The translations under genes were made by a program, and so were the position numbers. 64,000 nucleotides of DNA from Rhizomonospora bruguierae (GTDB lineage: Bacteria; Actinomycetota; Actinomycetes; Mycobacteriales; Micromonosporaceae). The first letter of the stretch is position 1. Each line of letters begins with the position of its first letter. The DNA lies in contig NZ_BBQH01000010.1 in NCBI RefSeq assembly GCF_018397995.1, positions 170,987 through 234,986 on the forward strand, in the 5' to 3' direction. Positions 45,643 through 54,840 of this stretch are shown piece by piece. A model generated the notes under the pieces. The model made no database searches. It saw only the letters and a program-made list of their open reading frames with translations, and had not been told where the DNA came from.

Positions 45643-45975
45643 CTTTGACAGCACGGACAAGCAGGGACACACTGCGACCCACAGGGCCGGATGTCAACGA
45701 ACGCCCCACCCATGTTGCCGTGTCGTAACGCGAGCGGGTCTCGCCTCATCCGGTGGGGCGCATCGACCCCCGGTCCAGCATCGCCACCTGCGCTAACGCG
45801 GCCCCGCCGGGACGCGTGAACCTGGAGCGCCCGGGTAACCACGCGGCTTGCGCAGCAACGGACCTCACCGCGGACGCCGGCCGGGCCGTACCTGGAGAAC
45901 CGGCCCGCCCGGCCGGCTCGCGCCCCGGCCGCTGCCGGCGCCGCCCACGGCGACGGCGACCGGCGGGCCCTGACC

Positions 45976-46614
45976 GTGCGGCTCGCCAGCCCCACCTCCT
46001 CCGGACTCCAGTTGGCCGCCGTCGCGGGGGTCGGCCTCGTCACGGGCGTGGTGGCGGGCGCGCTCACCACGCCCCTGCTGGGCGCCCTGATCGGCTGGGA
46101 CGTGGGCGCCCTGTGCTACCTCGTCACCGCCTGGCGGGTGATGTGGCCGAGCGACGCCGGCGAGACGGCCCGGCTGGCCGCGTACGAGGATCCCGGGCGC
46201 CCGCTGCGCGACGCCCTGCTGCTCGGCACCTGCCTGGCCAGCCTGCTCGGCATCGTGGGGGTGGTGCGCGGCGGGAGCGCGGCGGGCCTGGGCCGGGTGG
46301 CCCAACTGGGGCTCGAACTGGTGAGCGTGCTGCTCTCCTGGACGGTGGTGCACACGCTGCACACCGCCCGGTACGCGCGGATCTATTACACCGGGCCGGA
46401 CGGCGGGATCAATTTCCACCAGCGGGAGCCGCCGCGGTACCGGGACTTCGCCTACGTGGCATTCACGGTGGGCATGACCTTCCAGGTCTCCGACCCGGAG
46501 ATCACCGACGGGCAGATGCGCGCCGCCGTGCTCCGCCACGCGTGGATGTCCTATCTGTTCGGCGCCGTCATCATCGCCGCGACGATCAATTTGCTGGTGA
46601 ACCTGGTCCACTGA
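45976..46614 (+). CDS. DUF1345 membrane protein
   Basis: Integral membrane protein of 212 aa with about five hydrophobic segments: GLQLAAVAGVGLVTGVVAGAL, GALIGWDVGALCYLVTAWRVM, LLLGTCLASLLGIVGVV, ELVSVLLSWTVVHTLHTARYA and the C-terminal YLFGAVIIAATINLLVNLV. The loop YYTGPDGGINFHQREPPRYRDF with DFAYVAFTVGMTFQVSD is the family hallmark. GTG at 45976 starts just before helix 1. Function of DUF1345 proteins is unknown. Confidence 0.85.
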   Translation: MRLASPTSSGLQLAAVAGVGLVTGVVAGALTTPLLGALIGWDVGALCYLVTAWRVMWPSDAGETARLAAYEDPGRPLRDALLLGTCLASLLGIVGVVRGGSAAGLGRVAQLGLELVSVLLSWTVVHTLHTARYARIYYTGPDGGINFHQREPPRYRDFAYVAFTVGMTFQVSDPEITDGQMRAAVLRHAWMSYLFGAVIIAATINLLVNLVH

Positions 46615-46660
46615 CGTGCCTGACTTTTTCGGGTTCGCCATCGCCGCCCGAATGGTGGGT

Positions 46661-46685
46661 GACAATTGTCCAAACGTCGACGTTT
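46661..46685. promoter_or_regulatory. Two adjacent perfect palindromes before the double LuxR gene
   Basis: GACAATTGTC (46661-46670) and AAACGTCGACGTTT (46672-46685) are each perfectly self-complementary and separated by 1 nt. They lie about 110-135 bp upstream of the regulator start in a local AT-rich stretch and probably bind a dimeric regulator, perhaps the downstream protein. Confidence 0.65.
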
Positions 46686-46796
46686 AGCGATTGCCCGGGA
46701 CTGGTACACCCCTCCGGCTCGCCAGCCGACGTTCGGCTGAGCGGTACCTGGCAGGGACCACCGAAGGGACCACCGACACCGGCAAAGGACAGCGGC

Positions 46797-48251
46797 ATGA
46801 CACCCACGATCGCCCGCGGCATCGCCGTCCAGCACCGCAACCGGATGTTCCGCGACATGTTGGCCGTGCAGCTGCGCCAGCAGCCCGGCCTGGAGCTGGT
46901 CGGCACCGTGGCGACCGGCGTGGAACTGGTCCGGCTCGGCGAACTGCGCCGGCCCGCCATCATCGTCTACGAGGCGGACGCGCCGCGCTGGGACATCGAC
47001 CGGCTCGTCGCGCTGCCGCGCCCGGCCGGCCGCCCGGTCCGGATCATCGGCCTGCACAGCGGGCTCCCCGCGGCGCACCTGGTCCACGCCTACGAGTCCG
47101 GGGTCAGCGCGCTGGTCCAGTACGCGGACGGCTGGGGTCCGCTGATCGCCGCGATCCGGGCGCCGGTGCTGCCGATCGAGGCCGCTCGGTCCCACTCGGC
47201 CGGCCCGGCGTTGACCGCCCGCGAGTTGGAGGTGCTGTACCTGATCACGGCCGGCTTCGTGGTGGCGCAGATCGCCCGGATGCTCGGCATCAGCCAGCAC
47301 ACCGTGGAGCACCACAGGCGGCAGATCTTCGCCAAGCTGGGGGTCCGCGACGCCTCGCCCGCGGCGGCCGGCGCGGCCCGACCGGCCCCGGTCGAGTCGG
47401 TGACCCGGGACGAGGCGGCGGCCCGGCCGCGGCTACCGGTCGAGCAGGCGGTCATCCGCGGCCGGCGCGGCCCGGTGGCGGAGCGGGTCGGCCGGCTGCT
47501 GGCGGCGCACCGGATCCACCCGGTCCAGCGGCCGGACGAGCGGACGGTGGTGGTCCTGGTCGAGCCGGGGCCGGCGGACTGGGGCACGGCCGAGGAGCAC
47601 CGCGGCGGGCTGGTCGTGGTCAGCTCGGCGCAGCCCAGCTACCGGCAGGTGATGGACGCCCTGGTGGCCGGCGCGGCGCTGGTGCCGGCGGCGCGGCTGG
47701 ACGGGCTGCTGATGGCCGCCGTGCAGGCCGCCGGGCAGGGCTACCTCACGGTGGACCTGCGCTACCTGCGCTCCCTCGCTGGCCCGGCGCACCGGCCCGG
47801 CGACTGGCACCAACTGGCGCTCACCCCCCGGGAACGGGAGATCCTCGTGCTGGTGGACCGGGGCCGGTCGATGAAGCAGACGGCGCGGATGCTCGGCATC
47901 TCGGTGCGCACGGTCGAGAACCTCCAGGCGAACCTGTTCCGCAAGCTCGGCGTGCACAGCCGGGCCGCGGCGCTGACCGCCGCCCGCGAACTGCGCCTGT
48001 TCGACGCGCCGGCCGCGCCGGAGGCACTGCCGGCACCGGCACCCGAGGCACTGCCGGCACCGGCACGCGAGACACTGCCGGCACCCGGCCCCCAAGCACT
48101 GCCGGCACCCGGGCCACCCGGGGCCGAGGCACTGCCGGAGCCGGTCGCCGCGAAGCTGCCGGCGCCCGCGCCGGAACCGCTGCCCGCGCCCGCGCGGGAG
48201 CCGGCGGCCGCGAAGCTGCCGGCGCTCGCGGCCGGCGGGCCGGGCGCCTGA
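46797..48251 (+). CDS. Double LuxR/NarL-type regulator (two HTH domains in one chain)
   Basis: A 484-aa protein. Residues 1-130 look like a receiver fold (GIAVQHRNRMFRDMLAVQL) but the acceptor position reads VYEAD and lacks a clear phosphorylatable Asp. A LuxR helix-turn-helix follows at 138-190 (LTARELEVLYLITAGFV, ISQHTVEHHRRQIFAKLGV). Residues 220-330 form a second, more degenerate domain, followed by a second HTH at 341-400 (LTPREREILVLV, ISVRTVENLQANLFRKLGV). The last 80 residues are an ALPAP repeat tail. ATG at 46797 follows AAAGGA; the frame is open far upstream but without homology. It could bind two sites or act as an internal pseudo-dimer. Confidence 0.85.
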   Translation: MTPTIARGIAVQHRNRMFRDMLAVQLRQQPGLELVGTVATGVELVRLGELRRPAIIVYEADAPRWDIDRLVALPRPAGRPVRIIGLHSGLPAAHLVHAYESGVSALVQYADGWGPLIAAIRAPVLPIEAARSHSAGPALTARELEVLYLITAGFVVAQIARMLGISQHTVEHHRRQIFAKLGVRDASPAAAGAARPAPVESVTRDEAAARPRLPVEQAVIRGRRGPVAERVGRLLAAHRIHPVQRPDERTVVVLVEPGPADWGTAEEHRGGLVVVSSAQPSYRQVMDALVAGAALVPAARLDGLLMAAVQAAGQGYLTVDLRYLRSLAGPAHRPGDWHQLALTPREREILVLVDRGRSMKQTARMLGISVRTVENLQANLFRKLGVHSRAAALTAARELRLFDAPAAPEALPAPAPEALPAPARETLPAPGPQALPAPGPPGAEALPEPVAAKLPAPAPEPLPAPAREPAAAKLPALAAGGPGA

Positions 48252-48363
48252 CCACGCACCATTCAGGGCGTCCCCACCCGTCCCGCCCCACCCGTCCCGC
48301 CCCCACCCGGGGGGGATTTGCCAAGATCCCTTCCCGGTGCGGTTGAATGGCCGGCGGGGAGGG

Positions 48364-50274
48364 ATGCGACGCGTGCACGGCCAGGTCGAGGATCGGCAGC
48401 TGTCCCCGTACACCGGATGGACCCGGGCGCACTGGACGGCGGCGCTGGACGCCACCCTGGCGGCGGTCCGCACGCACGCCACCCCGGGGCACGCGTTCAT
48501 CCACCCGCCCGGCCCGCTGGGCAGCGCCGGCCGGCGCAGCGACGGGCTGGCGGGCTTCGCCCGCACCTTCCTGGCCGCCGGGTTCCGGCTGGCCGGCGCT
48601 GGCGCGACGGAGGCCGACGGGGCCCTGGCCGAGTGGTACGCCACCGGTCTGGCCACCGGCACCGACCCGGGCTCCGCGGAGCGCTGGCCCCGGCTGACCG
48701 AGGTGAGCCAGGCCAGGGTGGAGGCGGCGGCGATCGCGCTGGCCCTGCACGAGTCCCGCGCCGTGCTGTGGGACGCCCTGGCCGACCCGGTCCGCGAGCG
48801 GATCGTCGGCTGGCTGGCCGAGGTCGTGGGCCAGCCCCACCCGGAGCGCCCGGGCGGGTGGTTCCAGGCCGTGGTGGAGGCGTTCCTGCGCTCGGTGGGC
48901 GGCCCGTGGTCCGCCGAGGACATCGAGCGGACGGTCGCGCTGACCGAGCGGTGGTACCTGGGCGACGGCTGGTACACCGACGGCTTCGAGGCGGGCGCGG
49001 CGCGCAACATCGACTGGTACGCGGGCTGGGCGCTGAACTTCTACCCGCTGTGGTTCTGCCGGGTCGCGGGCGCCGACGCGGAGCCCCCGCTCACCGCCCG
49101 GTACCGGGACCGGCTCGGCCGGTACCTGCATACCGCGCAGCACCTGTTCGCCCCGGACGGCCCGCCGCTGCACCAGGGGCGCTCGCTGACCTACCGGTAC
49201 GCCGCCCTGGCGCCGCTGTGGGCCGGCGCGGTCTTCGACGCCACCCTCATCCCGCCCGGCCGCATCCGCCGCCTCGCCAGCGGCACGCTGCGGCACTTCT
49301 GGGACGCGGGCGCCGGCCCCGCCCAGCCGGTCGGCTGGTACGGGGCGTTCGAGCCGATCCGGCAGGCGTACTCGGGCGCCGGCTCGCCGTACTGGTCGAG
49401 CAAGGCGTTCGCCGGACTGGTCCTGCCGCCGGACCATCCGGTGTGGACGGATGTGGAGGAGCCGCTCGCCGTCGAGGAGCGGGACGTGGCCGTCACCCTC
49501 CGCCGGCCGGGCTGGCTGGTCTCGGGCACCCGGGCCGACGGCGTGATCCGGGTGGTCAACCACGGCACCGACCACGCCGCGGACGCCCCGCCGGTCCCGG
49601 ACGATCCCGGGTACTCCCGGCACGCCTACGCGACGCACACCGGCCCCGAGTACGGCGCGGCGGCCCGACACTCGCCGCTGGACAACCACGTGGCGCTGGT
49701 GGACGAGGCGGGTGCGGCCTCGCACCGGCGACCCCTGGTACCGCTGGGCATCGCCGGCCGGGTGGCCGTGTCGCGGCACCGAGCACACTGGCCGGTCGAA
49801 GGCGGCCCGCTGCTCGGTCCGGTGGTGCGCACCGCATCGGTGCTGCGCGGCGCCCTGGAGGTGCGGCTGGTCCGGGTCGACCCGGCCGACGAGCGGACCA
49901 CCGCGCCCGGCCCGTGGACGCTGCGGGTCGGCGGGTACCCGGTCGCCGGCGCCGCTCCCCCGCGCGCCCGGGTCCGCCCCGGCGAGGCCCGCGCCGCCGG
50001 TGCGGGCGGGCTCACCTCCGCCGTGGTGGGCCTGCGCGGCCTGGGCGCCGCCGGGGTTCTGCACGGCGAGGGCGGCAACGCCTACGGCCCGTACTCCGCC
50101 ATCCCGTACGTGCACACCGGCGGTCCGGTGGCGTTCGGCGAGGTGTACGCGGCGGCCGTGGTGCTCACCGGCGCCCCGGCGCCGACCGAACTGCCGGCGG
50201 TGCTCGCCGACCCGGACCTGGTCCGCGTGGTGTGGCCGGACGGCGCGGTCGATGAGGTGCGGCTGGCCGGCTGA
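48364..50274 (+). CDS. DUF2264 domain-containing protein
   Basis: A 636-aa cytosolic protein without signal peptide. The segment [35 protein letters not shown] and the later [18 protein letters not shown] and [16 protein letters not shown] belong to the DUF2264 alpha-barrel family, which sits in carbohydrate loci elsewhere and is related to glucuronide-acting hydrolases (from memory, not checked). ATG at 48364 is only 1 nt after GGAGG; GTG at 48373, 10 nt after it, is an equally likely start. It follows the double LuxR gene by 110 bp in the same direction. Confidence 0.8.
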   Translation: MRRVHGQVEDRQLSPYTGWTRAHWTAALDATLAAVRTHATPGHAFIHPPGPLGSAGRRSDGLAGFARTFLAAGFRLAGAGATEADGALAEWYATGLATGTDPGSAERWPRLTEVSQARVEAAAIALALHESRAVLWDALADPVRERIVGWLAEVVGQPHPERPGGWFQAVVEAFLRSVGGPWSAEDIERTVALTERWYLGDGWYTDGFEAGAARNIDWYAGWALNFYPLWFCRVAGADAEPPLTARYRDRLGRYLHTAQHLFAPDGPPLHQGRSLTYRYAALAPLWAGAVFDATLIPPGRIRRLASGTLRHFWDAGAGPAQPVGWYGAFEPIRQAYSGAGSPYWSSKAFAGLVLPPDHPVWTDVEEPLAVEERDVAVTLRRPGWLVSGTRADGVIRVVNHGTDHAADAPPVPDDPGYSRHAYATHTGPEYGAAARHSPLDNHVALVDEAGAASHRRPLVPLGIAGRVAVSRHRAHWPVEGGPLLGPVVRTASVLRGALEVRLVRVDPADERTTAPGPWTLRVGGYPVAGAAPPRARVRPGEARAAGAGGLTSAVVGLRGLGAAGVLHGEGGNAYGPYSAIPYVHTGGPVAFGEVYAAAVVLTGAPAPTELPAVLADPDLVRVVWPDGAVDEVRLAG

Positions 50275-50456
50275 CGGTCATAACGCCGGCTACCTACGAC
50301 GATGTTAGTGCTTGTGGATTTCCATTCGTCGATGGCAGGATTCGGGTTGTCTGGACGCTAACCGGCGTAGATCCGCCGGTTCGACCCGATGCGCCCACAG
50401 TGGCCATTGGCAGCATTCCGGCGTCATACCAGCTCTCCTCACCCCCGGGAGGCACA

Positions 50457-51503
50457 GTGAGATCCACCAGAACCACCATCCGCCGCGTCGCGATCGCCCT
50501 CGTGGCGCCCGTGCTGGTCGGCTGGGCGTTCGCACCCGGCAACGCGCAGGCGGCCCCGACCCCGCTGCGCGCGGACCGGGCGGACACCGCCGCCGCCCTC
50601 GCCAGCCGGCTCGGCGCCCACTCCGCCGGTGCGTACCTGGGCGGCGACGGCCGCATGGTCGTCACCGTCACCGACGAGGCCGCCGCCACCACGGTGCGGG
50701 CCAACGGCGGCATCGCGCGCCTGGTCAAGCACAACGCGGCCCGGCTCGACCAGGTGACCGCCGACCTGAACCGCCTCGAGCGGATCCCGGGCACCGCCTG
50801 GGCCACCGACCCGGTCGGCAACCAGGTCGTGGTCAGCGTCGACAGCACCGTCACCGGCGCCAAGCTCGCCCTGATCACGGCGGCGGTGGCCCGCGCCGGC
50901 GACGCGGCACGCCTGGAGAGGGTGGCCGGCGCGATCGGCACCCGCATCGCCGGCGGCCAGGCCATCTACACCAGCAACGCCCGCTGCTCGCTCGGCTTCA
51001 ACGTGCACAGCGGCAGCACGTACTACTTCCTGACCGCCGGGCACTGCACCAACATCGGCTCGACCTGGAGCGACGGCTCCACCACCATCGGCACCCGGGC
51101 CGGCACGAACTTCCCGGGCAGCGACTACGGCATCGTCCGGTACACCAACACGAGCATCGCCCACCCGAGCGCCGTGTACCTGTACAGCGGCAGCCAGACG
51201 ATCTCGTCGGTCGCGACCGCGTACGTGGGCATGAGCGTACGCCGCAGCGGCAGCACCACCGGCGTACGCAGCGGCACGGTGACCGCCGTCAACGCCACCG
51301 TGACCTACGCCGAGGGCCGGGTCTCCGGCCTGATCCGCACCAACGTCTGCGCCGAGCCCGGCGACAGCGGCGGCTCGCTGTTCTCCGGCAGCGCGGCGGT
51401 CGGCCTCACCTCCGGTGGCAGCGGCAACTGCACCACCGGTGGCACGACCTACTTCCAGCCGGTCACGGTGCCGCTGAGCGTGTACGGCGTCACCATCCCC
51501 TGA
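50457..51503 (+). CDS. Secreted S1 (streptogrisin-like) serine protease
   Basis: Extracellular chymotrypsin-fold protease of 348 aa made as a preproenzyme. GTG at 50457 follows GGGAGGCACA. A signal ending in GNAQA, a pro-domain (about 35-165, alpha-lytic type, [21 protein letters not shown]) and a mature domain starting near [14 protein letters not shown] are visible. The triad is His in LTAGHC, Asp in GSDYGIVRY and Ser in [12 protein letters not shown]. Cys pairs flank His and Ser as in streptogrisins. The specificity pocket is not certain. A strong terminator follows. Confidence 0.93.
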   Translation: MRSTRTTIRRVAIALVAPVLVGWAFAPGNAQAAPTPLRADRADTAAALASRLGAHSAGAYLGGDGRMVVTVTDEAAATTVRANGGIARLVKHNAARLDQVTADLNRLERIPGTAWATDPVGNQVVVSVDSTVTGAKLALITAAVARAGDAARLERVAGAIGTRIAGGQAIYTSNARCSLGFNVHSGSTYYFLTAGHCTNIGSTWSDGSTTIGTRAGTNFPGSDYGIVRYTNTSIAHPSAVYLYSGSQTISSVATAYVGMSVRRSGSTTGVRSGTVTAVNATVTYAEGRVSGLIRTNVCAEPGDSGGSLFSGSAAVGLTSGGSGNCTTGGTTYFQPVTVPLSVYGVTIP

Positions 51504-51515
51504 TCGGCACCAGCA

Positions 51516-51550
51516 GAGGAGCCGCCGGGCCGAGGGCCCGGCGGCTCCTC
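51516..51550 (+). terminator. Strong hairpin terminator after the S1 protease
   Basis: GAGGAGCCGCCGGGC and GCCCGGCGGCTCCTC form a perfect 15-bp stem around the loop CGAGG, 13 nt past the stop codon. Confidence 0.85.
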
Positions 51551-51666
51551 GCGCTCCACCGGCCGGCACGGGTCCGCCGTGAGCGAACACGCTCAGGGCG
51601 AACAAGCCTTATCGCGGGCCAGCGCGGCGCCTAGCGTCGCGGGCACGACCTTGAAGGGGGTGTGCG

Positions 51667-52278
51667 ATGGCGGACGAGGTGCGCGCGGGCGGCCTGGACG
51701 ACAGCGTCTACGACCGGCTGTTGCGGGAACGGATCATCTTCCTCGGCAGCGAGGTCACCGATGAGGTGGCCAACCGGATCACCGCGCAGTTGCTGCTGCT
51801 CGCGGCCGAGGACCCGAAGCGGGACATCAACCTGTGGATCAACTCGCCCGGCGGCTCCGTCTACGCCGGGATGGCCATCTACGACACCATCCAGTTCATC
51901 GACAACGACGTGTCCACGCTGGCCATGGGCATGGCCGGCTCGATGGGCCAGTTCCTGCTCTGCGCCGGCACGCCCGGCAAGCGGTACGCCCTGCCGCACG
52001 CCCGCGTGGTCATGCACCAGCCGCACGGCGGCTTCGGCGGCACGGTCGCCGACATCGCCATCCAGGCCGCGCAGATGAGCCGGACCAAGGGCCTGCTGCG
52101 CGACCTGATCGCCTGGCACACCGGGCAGACCCCGACCCAGATCGAGCAGGACTTCGACCGCGACCGCTGGTTCACGGCGGCGGAGGCCGTCGGGTACGGC
52201 CTCGTCGACCGGGTCGTCACCGGCGCCGCCCAGGTGCCCGACGGCGCCGGCACGCTGGGCTGGTCCGCCGGGTCCTGA
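51667..52278 (+). CDS. clpP: ClpP-family ATP-dependent protease subunit (orphan paralogue)
   Basis: Serine peptidase of 203 aa. The catalytic Ser is in AMGMAGSMGQFLL, His in MHQPHGG and Asp in EQDFDRDRWF; the N-terminal RIIFLGSEV and INSPGGSVYAGMAIYDTI are typical. It lacks clpX or a second clpP beside it, unlike the housekeeping clpP1P2-clpX locus. The Gly before the Ser differs from the common ASMG. The ribosome site GAAGGGGG precedes ATG at 51667. It may form mixed complexes with other ClpP subunits. Confidence 0.9.
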   Translation: MADEVRAGGLDDSVYDRLLRERIIFLGSEVTDEVANRITAQLLLLAAEDPKRDINLWINSPGGSVYAGMAIYDTIQFIDNDVSTLAMGMAGSMGQFLLCAGTPGKRYALPHARVVMHQPHGGFGGTVADIAIQAAQMSRTKGLLRDLIAWHTGQTPTQIEQDFDRDRWFTAAEAVGYGLVDRVVTGAAQVPDGAGTLGWSAGS

Positions 52279-52291
52279 CCGGGCGCCGCCG

Positions 52292-54172
52292 TCAGGCGGT
52301 GAGGCGGCGGGTGATGGTGCCCGGGCGGGTGGGGCGGCCGAAGTGCCAGCCCTGCCCGAGGTCGCAGCCGAGCGCCGCGATGCGGCTGGCCTGGGCGGAC
52401 GTCTCGATGCCCTCGGCGGTGACCTCGAGGTGCAGCGCGTGGCCGAGCTTGACCAGGATCTCCAGCAGGGTCTCGTCCGCCGGGTCGGCGGCGGGGCCGC
52501 CGCCCAGGCCGGCGGTGAACGCCCGATCCAGCTTGAGCGCGTGGACCGGCAGGTGGCGCAGGTAGGCGAGGTTGGCGTAGCCGGTGCCGAAGTCGTCGAT
52601 GGCCAGCCGGACCCCGAGGTCCGCCAGGCCGTGCAGGGTGGCGACGGCGCCGTCGGCGGTACCGACCACGGCCGACTCGGTGAGTTCGAGCTGGAGCCGG
52701 TGCGGGGCGAGGCCGGTGCGGTCCAGCACCTCGGCGACGTCGGCGACCAGGCCGGGGTGGCGCAGTTGGCGCACGGCCAGGTTGACGCTGACGAACGGGG
52801 GCCGGGCTGCGGCGCGGTGCCAGCGGACGGCCTGGCGGCAGGCGCGGTGCAGCAGGCGCAGGCCGAGCGGGACGATCAGCCCGGTGTCCTCGGCCAGTTC
52901 GATGAACGACGCCGGCGACAGGGTGCCGAGGCGGGGGTGGCGCCACCGGGCGAGCGCCTCCACGCCGCGCGGCGCGCCGTCGCCCAGGTCCACGAGCGGC
53001 TGGTAGTCCAGGACGAACTCGTCCCGGTCCAGCGCGCCGGGCAGTTCGGCGGAGAGCTGGTACCGGGCGACGTCGCGGGCGCTGCGCTCGGGGTCGAAGA
53101 GGGTCCAACGGCCGCCGCCGTCGGCCTTGGCCCAGCGCAGGGTGATGTCGGCGGCGCGCATCGTGTCGGTGGCGTCGGCGCCGGCGGTGGGGCGTTCGAC
53201 GACGCCGATGCTGGCCGCGACGGGCAGCCGGTGGTCGCCGACGGCCACCGGCGCGGCCAGCGCGCTGAGCACGGCGTCGGCCACCTTGACGGCGTCGTCG
53301 GTGCACGCGGTGCGCTGGACGAGCACGGCGAACTCGTCCCCGTGCAGCCGGGCGAACAGGTGGCCGGCGTCGGCGGCCACGGCGGCGAGCCGGTGGGCGA
53401 CGGCGAGCAGGAGCCGGTCGCCGACCCGGTACCCGAGGCTGTCGTTGACGGCGGTGAACCCGTCCAGCCCGATGAGGCAGACGCCGAGCCGGCCGCCGGG
53501 GCGGGCGGCGGCGATGGCCCGCTCCAGCCGGTGGGTGAACATGGCCCGGTTGGGCAGGCCGGTGAGGCGGTCGTGCAGCGCGGCGTGGCGCAGCCGGGCC
53601 TCGCTCTCGCGCAACCGGCGCTCGGCGTCGCGCCGGGCGGCGAACGCGGCGCGGCGGATCGCCTCCTGCTCGGTGAGGGTGCGGTCGCGCATGGCCCGCG
53701 CGGCACCGGTGACCAGGGCCTGTAACAGCCGCTCCAGCCGCTGCCCCGCGCCCAGAACCTCGGCCTTGCCGCTGGATGCCCTGCCGCCCGGGGCCCCGCT
53801 GCCCGGGATCTTGCCGCCGTTCTTGCCGGCCGGGATCTGCGCGGCCGCGGCGCCGGGCCGGAGCCGGTCCGGTGCCGCGGTGGCCTCGGCGGCGAGGTCG
53901 CCGAGCAGCCGGGCGTTGACGACGGTCACGGTACGGGCGAGCGACTCGGGCGCCGCGAAGCCCAGCGTGACGAGGTCCGCGCCGACCCGGTACCCGGGCG
54001 TGCCGGTGAACGGCTCGGCGGCCAGCGCGCCGGCCAGCCGGTCGGCGAAGCCGCGCAGCCGCGCCTCGACCTCGGCCCGGCTCATCGACACGTAGCTCGT
54101 GCCGACGACCGCCGCCGCCCAGGCCCTCGCGAACCCGTCCAGCCCCGCCGCCGCCCCGCCCGCGCCGGTCAC
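52292..54172 (-). CDS. GGDEF/EAL protein with degenerate GGDEF (probable c-di-GMP phosphodiesterase)
   Basis: A 626-aa protein. The N-terminal 200 residues are an unrecognised helical region with a Gly/Lys/Ala linker (PAGKNGGKIPGSGAPGG). A coiled linker leads to a GGDEF domain (LHDRLTGLPNRAMFTHRLERA) whose signature is HGDEF, so cyclase activity is doubtful. The EAL domain keeps the catalytic set: VEALARWRHP, SVNLAVRQL, LELTESAV, AIDDFGTGYANL, LKLDRAF and TAEGIET. The net activity is therefore probably c-di-GMP hydrolysis. GTG at 54172 overlaps the stop of a 29-codon ORF (GTGA). Its end faces clpP with 13 bp between. Confidence 0.88.
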   Translation of the reverse strand: MTGAGGAAAGLDGFARAWAAAVVGTSYVSMSRAEVEARLRGFADRLAGALAAEPFTGTPGYRVGADLVTLGFAAPESLARTVTVVNARLLGDLAAEATAAPDRLRPGAAAAQIPAGKNGGKIPGSGAPGGRASSGKAEVLGAGQRLERLLQALVTGAARAMRDRTLTEQEAIRRAAFAARRDAERRLRESEARLRHAALHDRLTGLPNRAMFTHRLERAIAAARPGGRLGVCLIGLDGFTAVNDSLGYRVGDRLLLAVAHRLAAVAADAGHLFARLHGDEFAVLVQRTACTDDAVKVADAVLSALAAPVAVGDHRLPVAASIGVVERPTAGADATDTMRAADITLRWAKADGGGRWTLFDPERSARDVARYQLSAELPGALDRDEFVLDYQPLVDLGDGAPRGVEALARWRHPRLGTLSPASFIELAEDTGLIVPLGLRLLHRACRQAVRWHRAAARPPFVSVNLAVRQLRHPGLVADVAEVLDRTGLAPHRLQLELTESAVVGTADGAVATLHGLADLGVRLAIDDFGTGYANLAYLRHLPVHALKLDRAFTAGLGGGPAADPADETLLEILVKLGHALHLEVTAEGIETSAQASRIAALGCDLGQGWHFGRPTRPGTITRRLTA

Positions 54173-54258
54173 GGCTCGCGCCCCACCCCGAAGTGCACAG
54201 TGGACCGTTTGAGCTGCTCGCGGTCGATGTCGTCTGGCGCCCACTCCGGCCGGTTCAT
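54169..54258 (-). CDS. 29-codon ORF coupled to the GGDEF/EAL gene (possible methyltransferase remnant)
   Basis: The ORF MNRPEWAPDDIDREQLKRST plus nine residues has a good ribosome site (AAGGAG, 8 nt upstream) and ends in a GTGA overlap with the next gene. Its first eleven residues resemble the N-terminus of DUF574-type SAM methyltransferases (xRPxWAPxxID), but the expected PSxARxYDYxLGG does not follow. It may be a leader peptide or the decayed start of such a gene. Confidence 0.45.
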   Translation of the reverse strand: MNRPEWAPDDIDREQLKRSTVHFGVGREP

Positions 54259-54326
54259 CCGCCCGCTCCTTCGCCAACCGCACGGCTGTCCCGGACATCC
54301 TGCCAGCGCGGGCCCATCGAGGACAG

Positions 54327-54668
54327 TCAGCGACCGGAGTAGGCGGCCGAGACCTTCTTCGGCACGCACATCCGCCAGGCGTCGATGACCAGCTCACGGG
54401 CCTCGTCCGGCGCCAGGGCGGCCAGCCACGCCTCCACCCAGTGGTACCGCATGTCGACCGGGCCGGGCAGGAAGAACTTGTGCGGCTCGGCGGCGACCAG
54501 CGCGGCCCGCTCCTCCTTCGGGAAGCCGAAGCCCATGGTCGTCTCGTCCCGGGAGAAGGCCAGGTAGACGATCCGCCCGACGCGGAACTTCAGCCGGTCG
54601 CGGATGATGTGTTCGCTGCTGCGGGGCAGGCCCCGGGCCAGGTCGCGGATTTCTTCAACGGTCACCAC
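54327..54668 (-). CDS. MmcQ/YjbR family protein
   Basis: A 113-aa protein of the MmcQ/YjbR fold (VEEIRDLARGLPRSSEHIIRDRLKFRVGR, MGFGFPKEERAALV, WVEAWLAALAPDEARELVIDAW; shown as separate stretches). These small alpha-beta proteins are thought to bind DNA through a double-wing fold, but the role is unknown. GTG at 54668 is immediately followed by a second in-frame GTG. It stands alone between the GGDEF/EAL gene and the monooxygenase remnant. Confidence 0.85.
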   Translation of the reverse strand: MVTVEEIRDLARGLPRSSEHIIRDRLKFRVGRIVYLAFSRDETTMGFGFPKEERAALVAAEPHKFFLPGPVDMRYHWVEAWLAALAPDEARELVIDAWRMCVPKKVSAAYSGR

Positions 54669-54714
54669 GGCCCCATTCTCACCGTCCCGCCCGCCCGCCG
54701 GGGGCCGGCGCGCG

Positions 54715-54840
54715 CTACCGGGGCGGGCGGAGCCAGCGGGACAGGTACACACGCAGGCCGGTCAGGTCGGTGCCGGCGCCGCGGTACGCGACGTGGCCGT
54801 CCGGGCGGACGAGGTAGCGGCCGGGCTCGGGGGTAAGCGC
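54715..54840 (-). pseudogene. 3' remnant of an FAD-dependent monooxygenase
   Basis: On the minus strand 41 codons read TPEPGRYLVRPDGHVAYRG, then AGTDLTGLRVYLSRWL and a TAG stop. This is the C-terminal thioredoxin-like end (LVRPDGHVAWR type) of aromatic-ring FAD monooxygenases. Nothing of the FAD or catalytic domains precedes it; instead its 5' end runs directly into the terminator stem at 54835. It is a gene fragment left by deletion. Confidence 0.65.
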
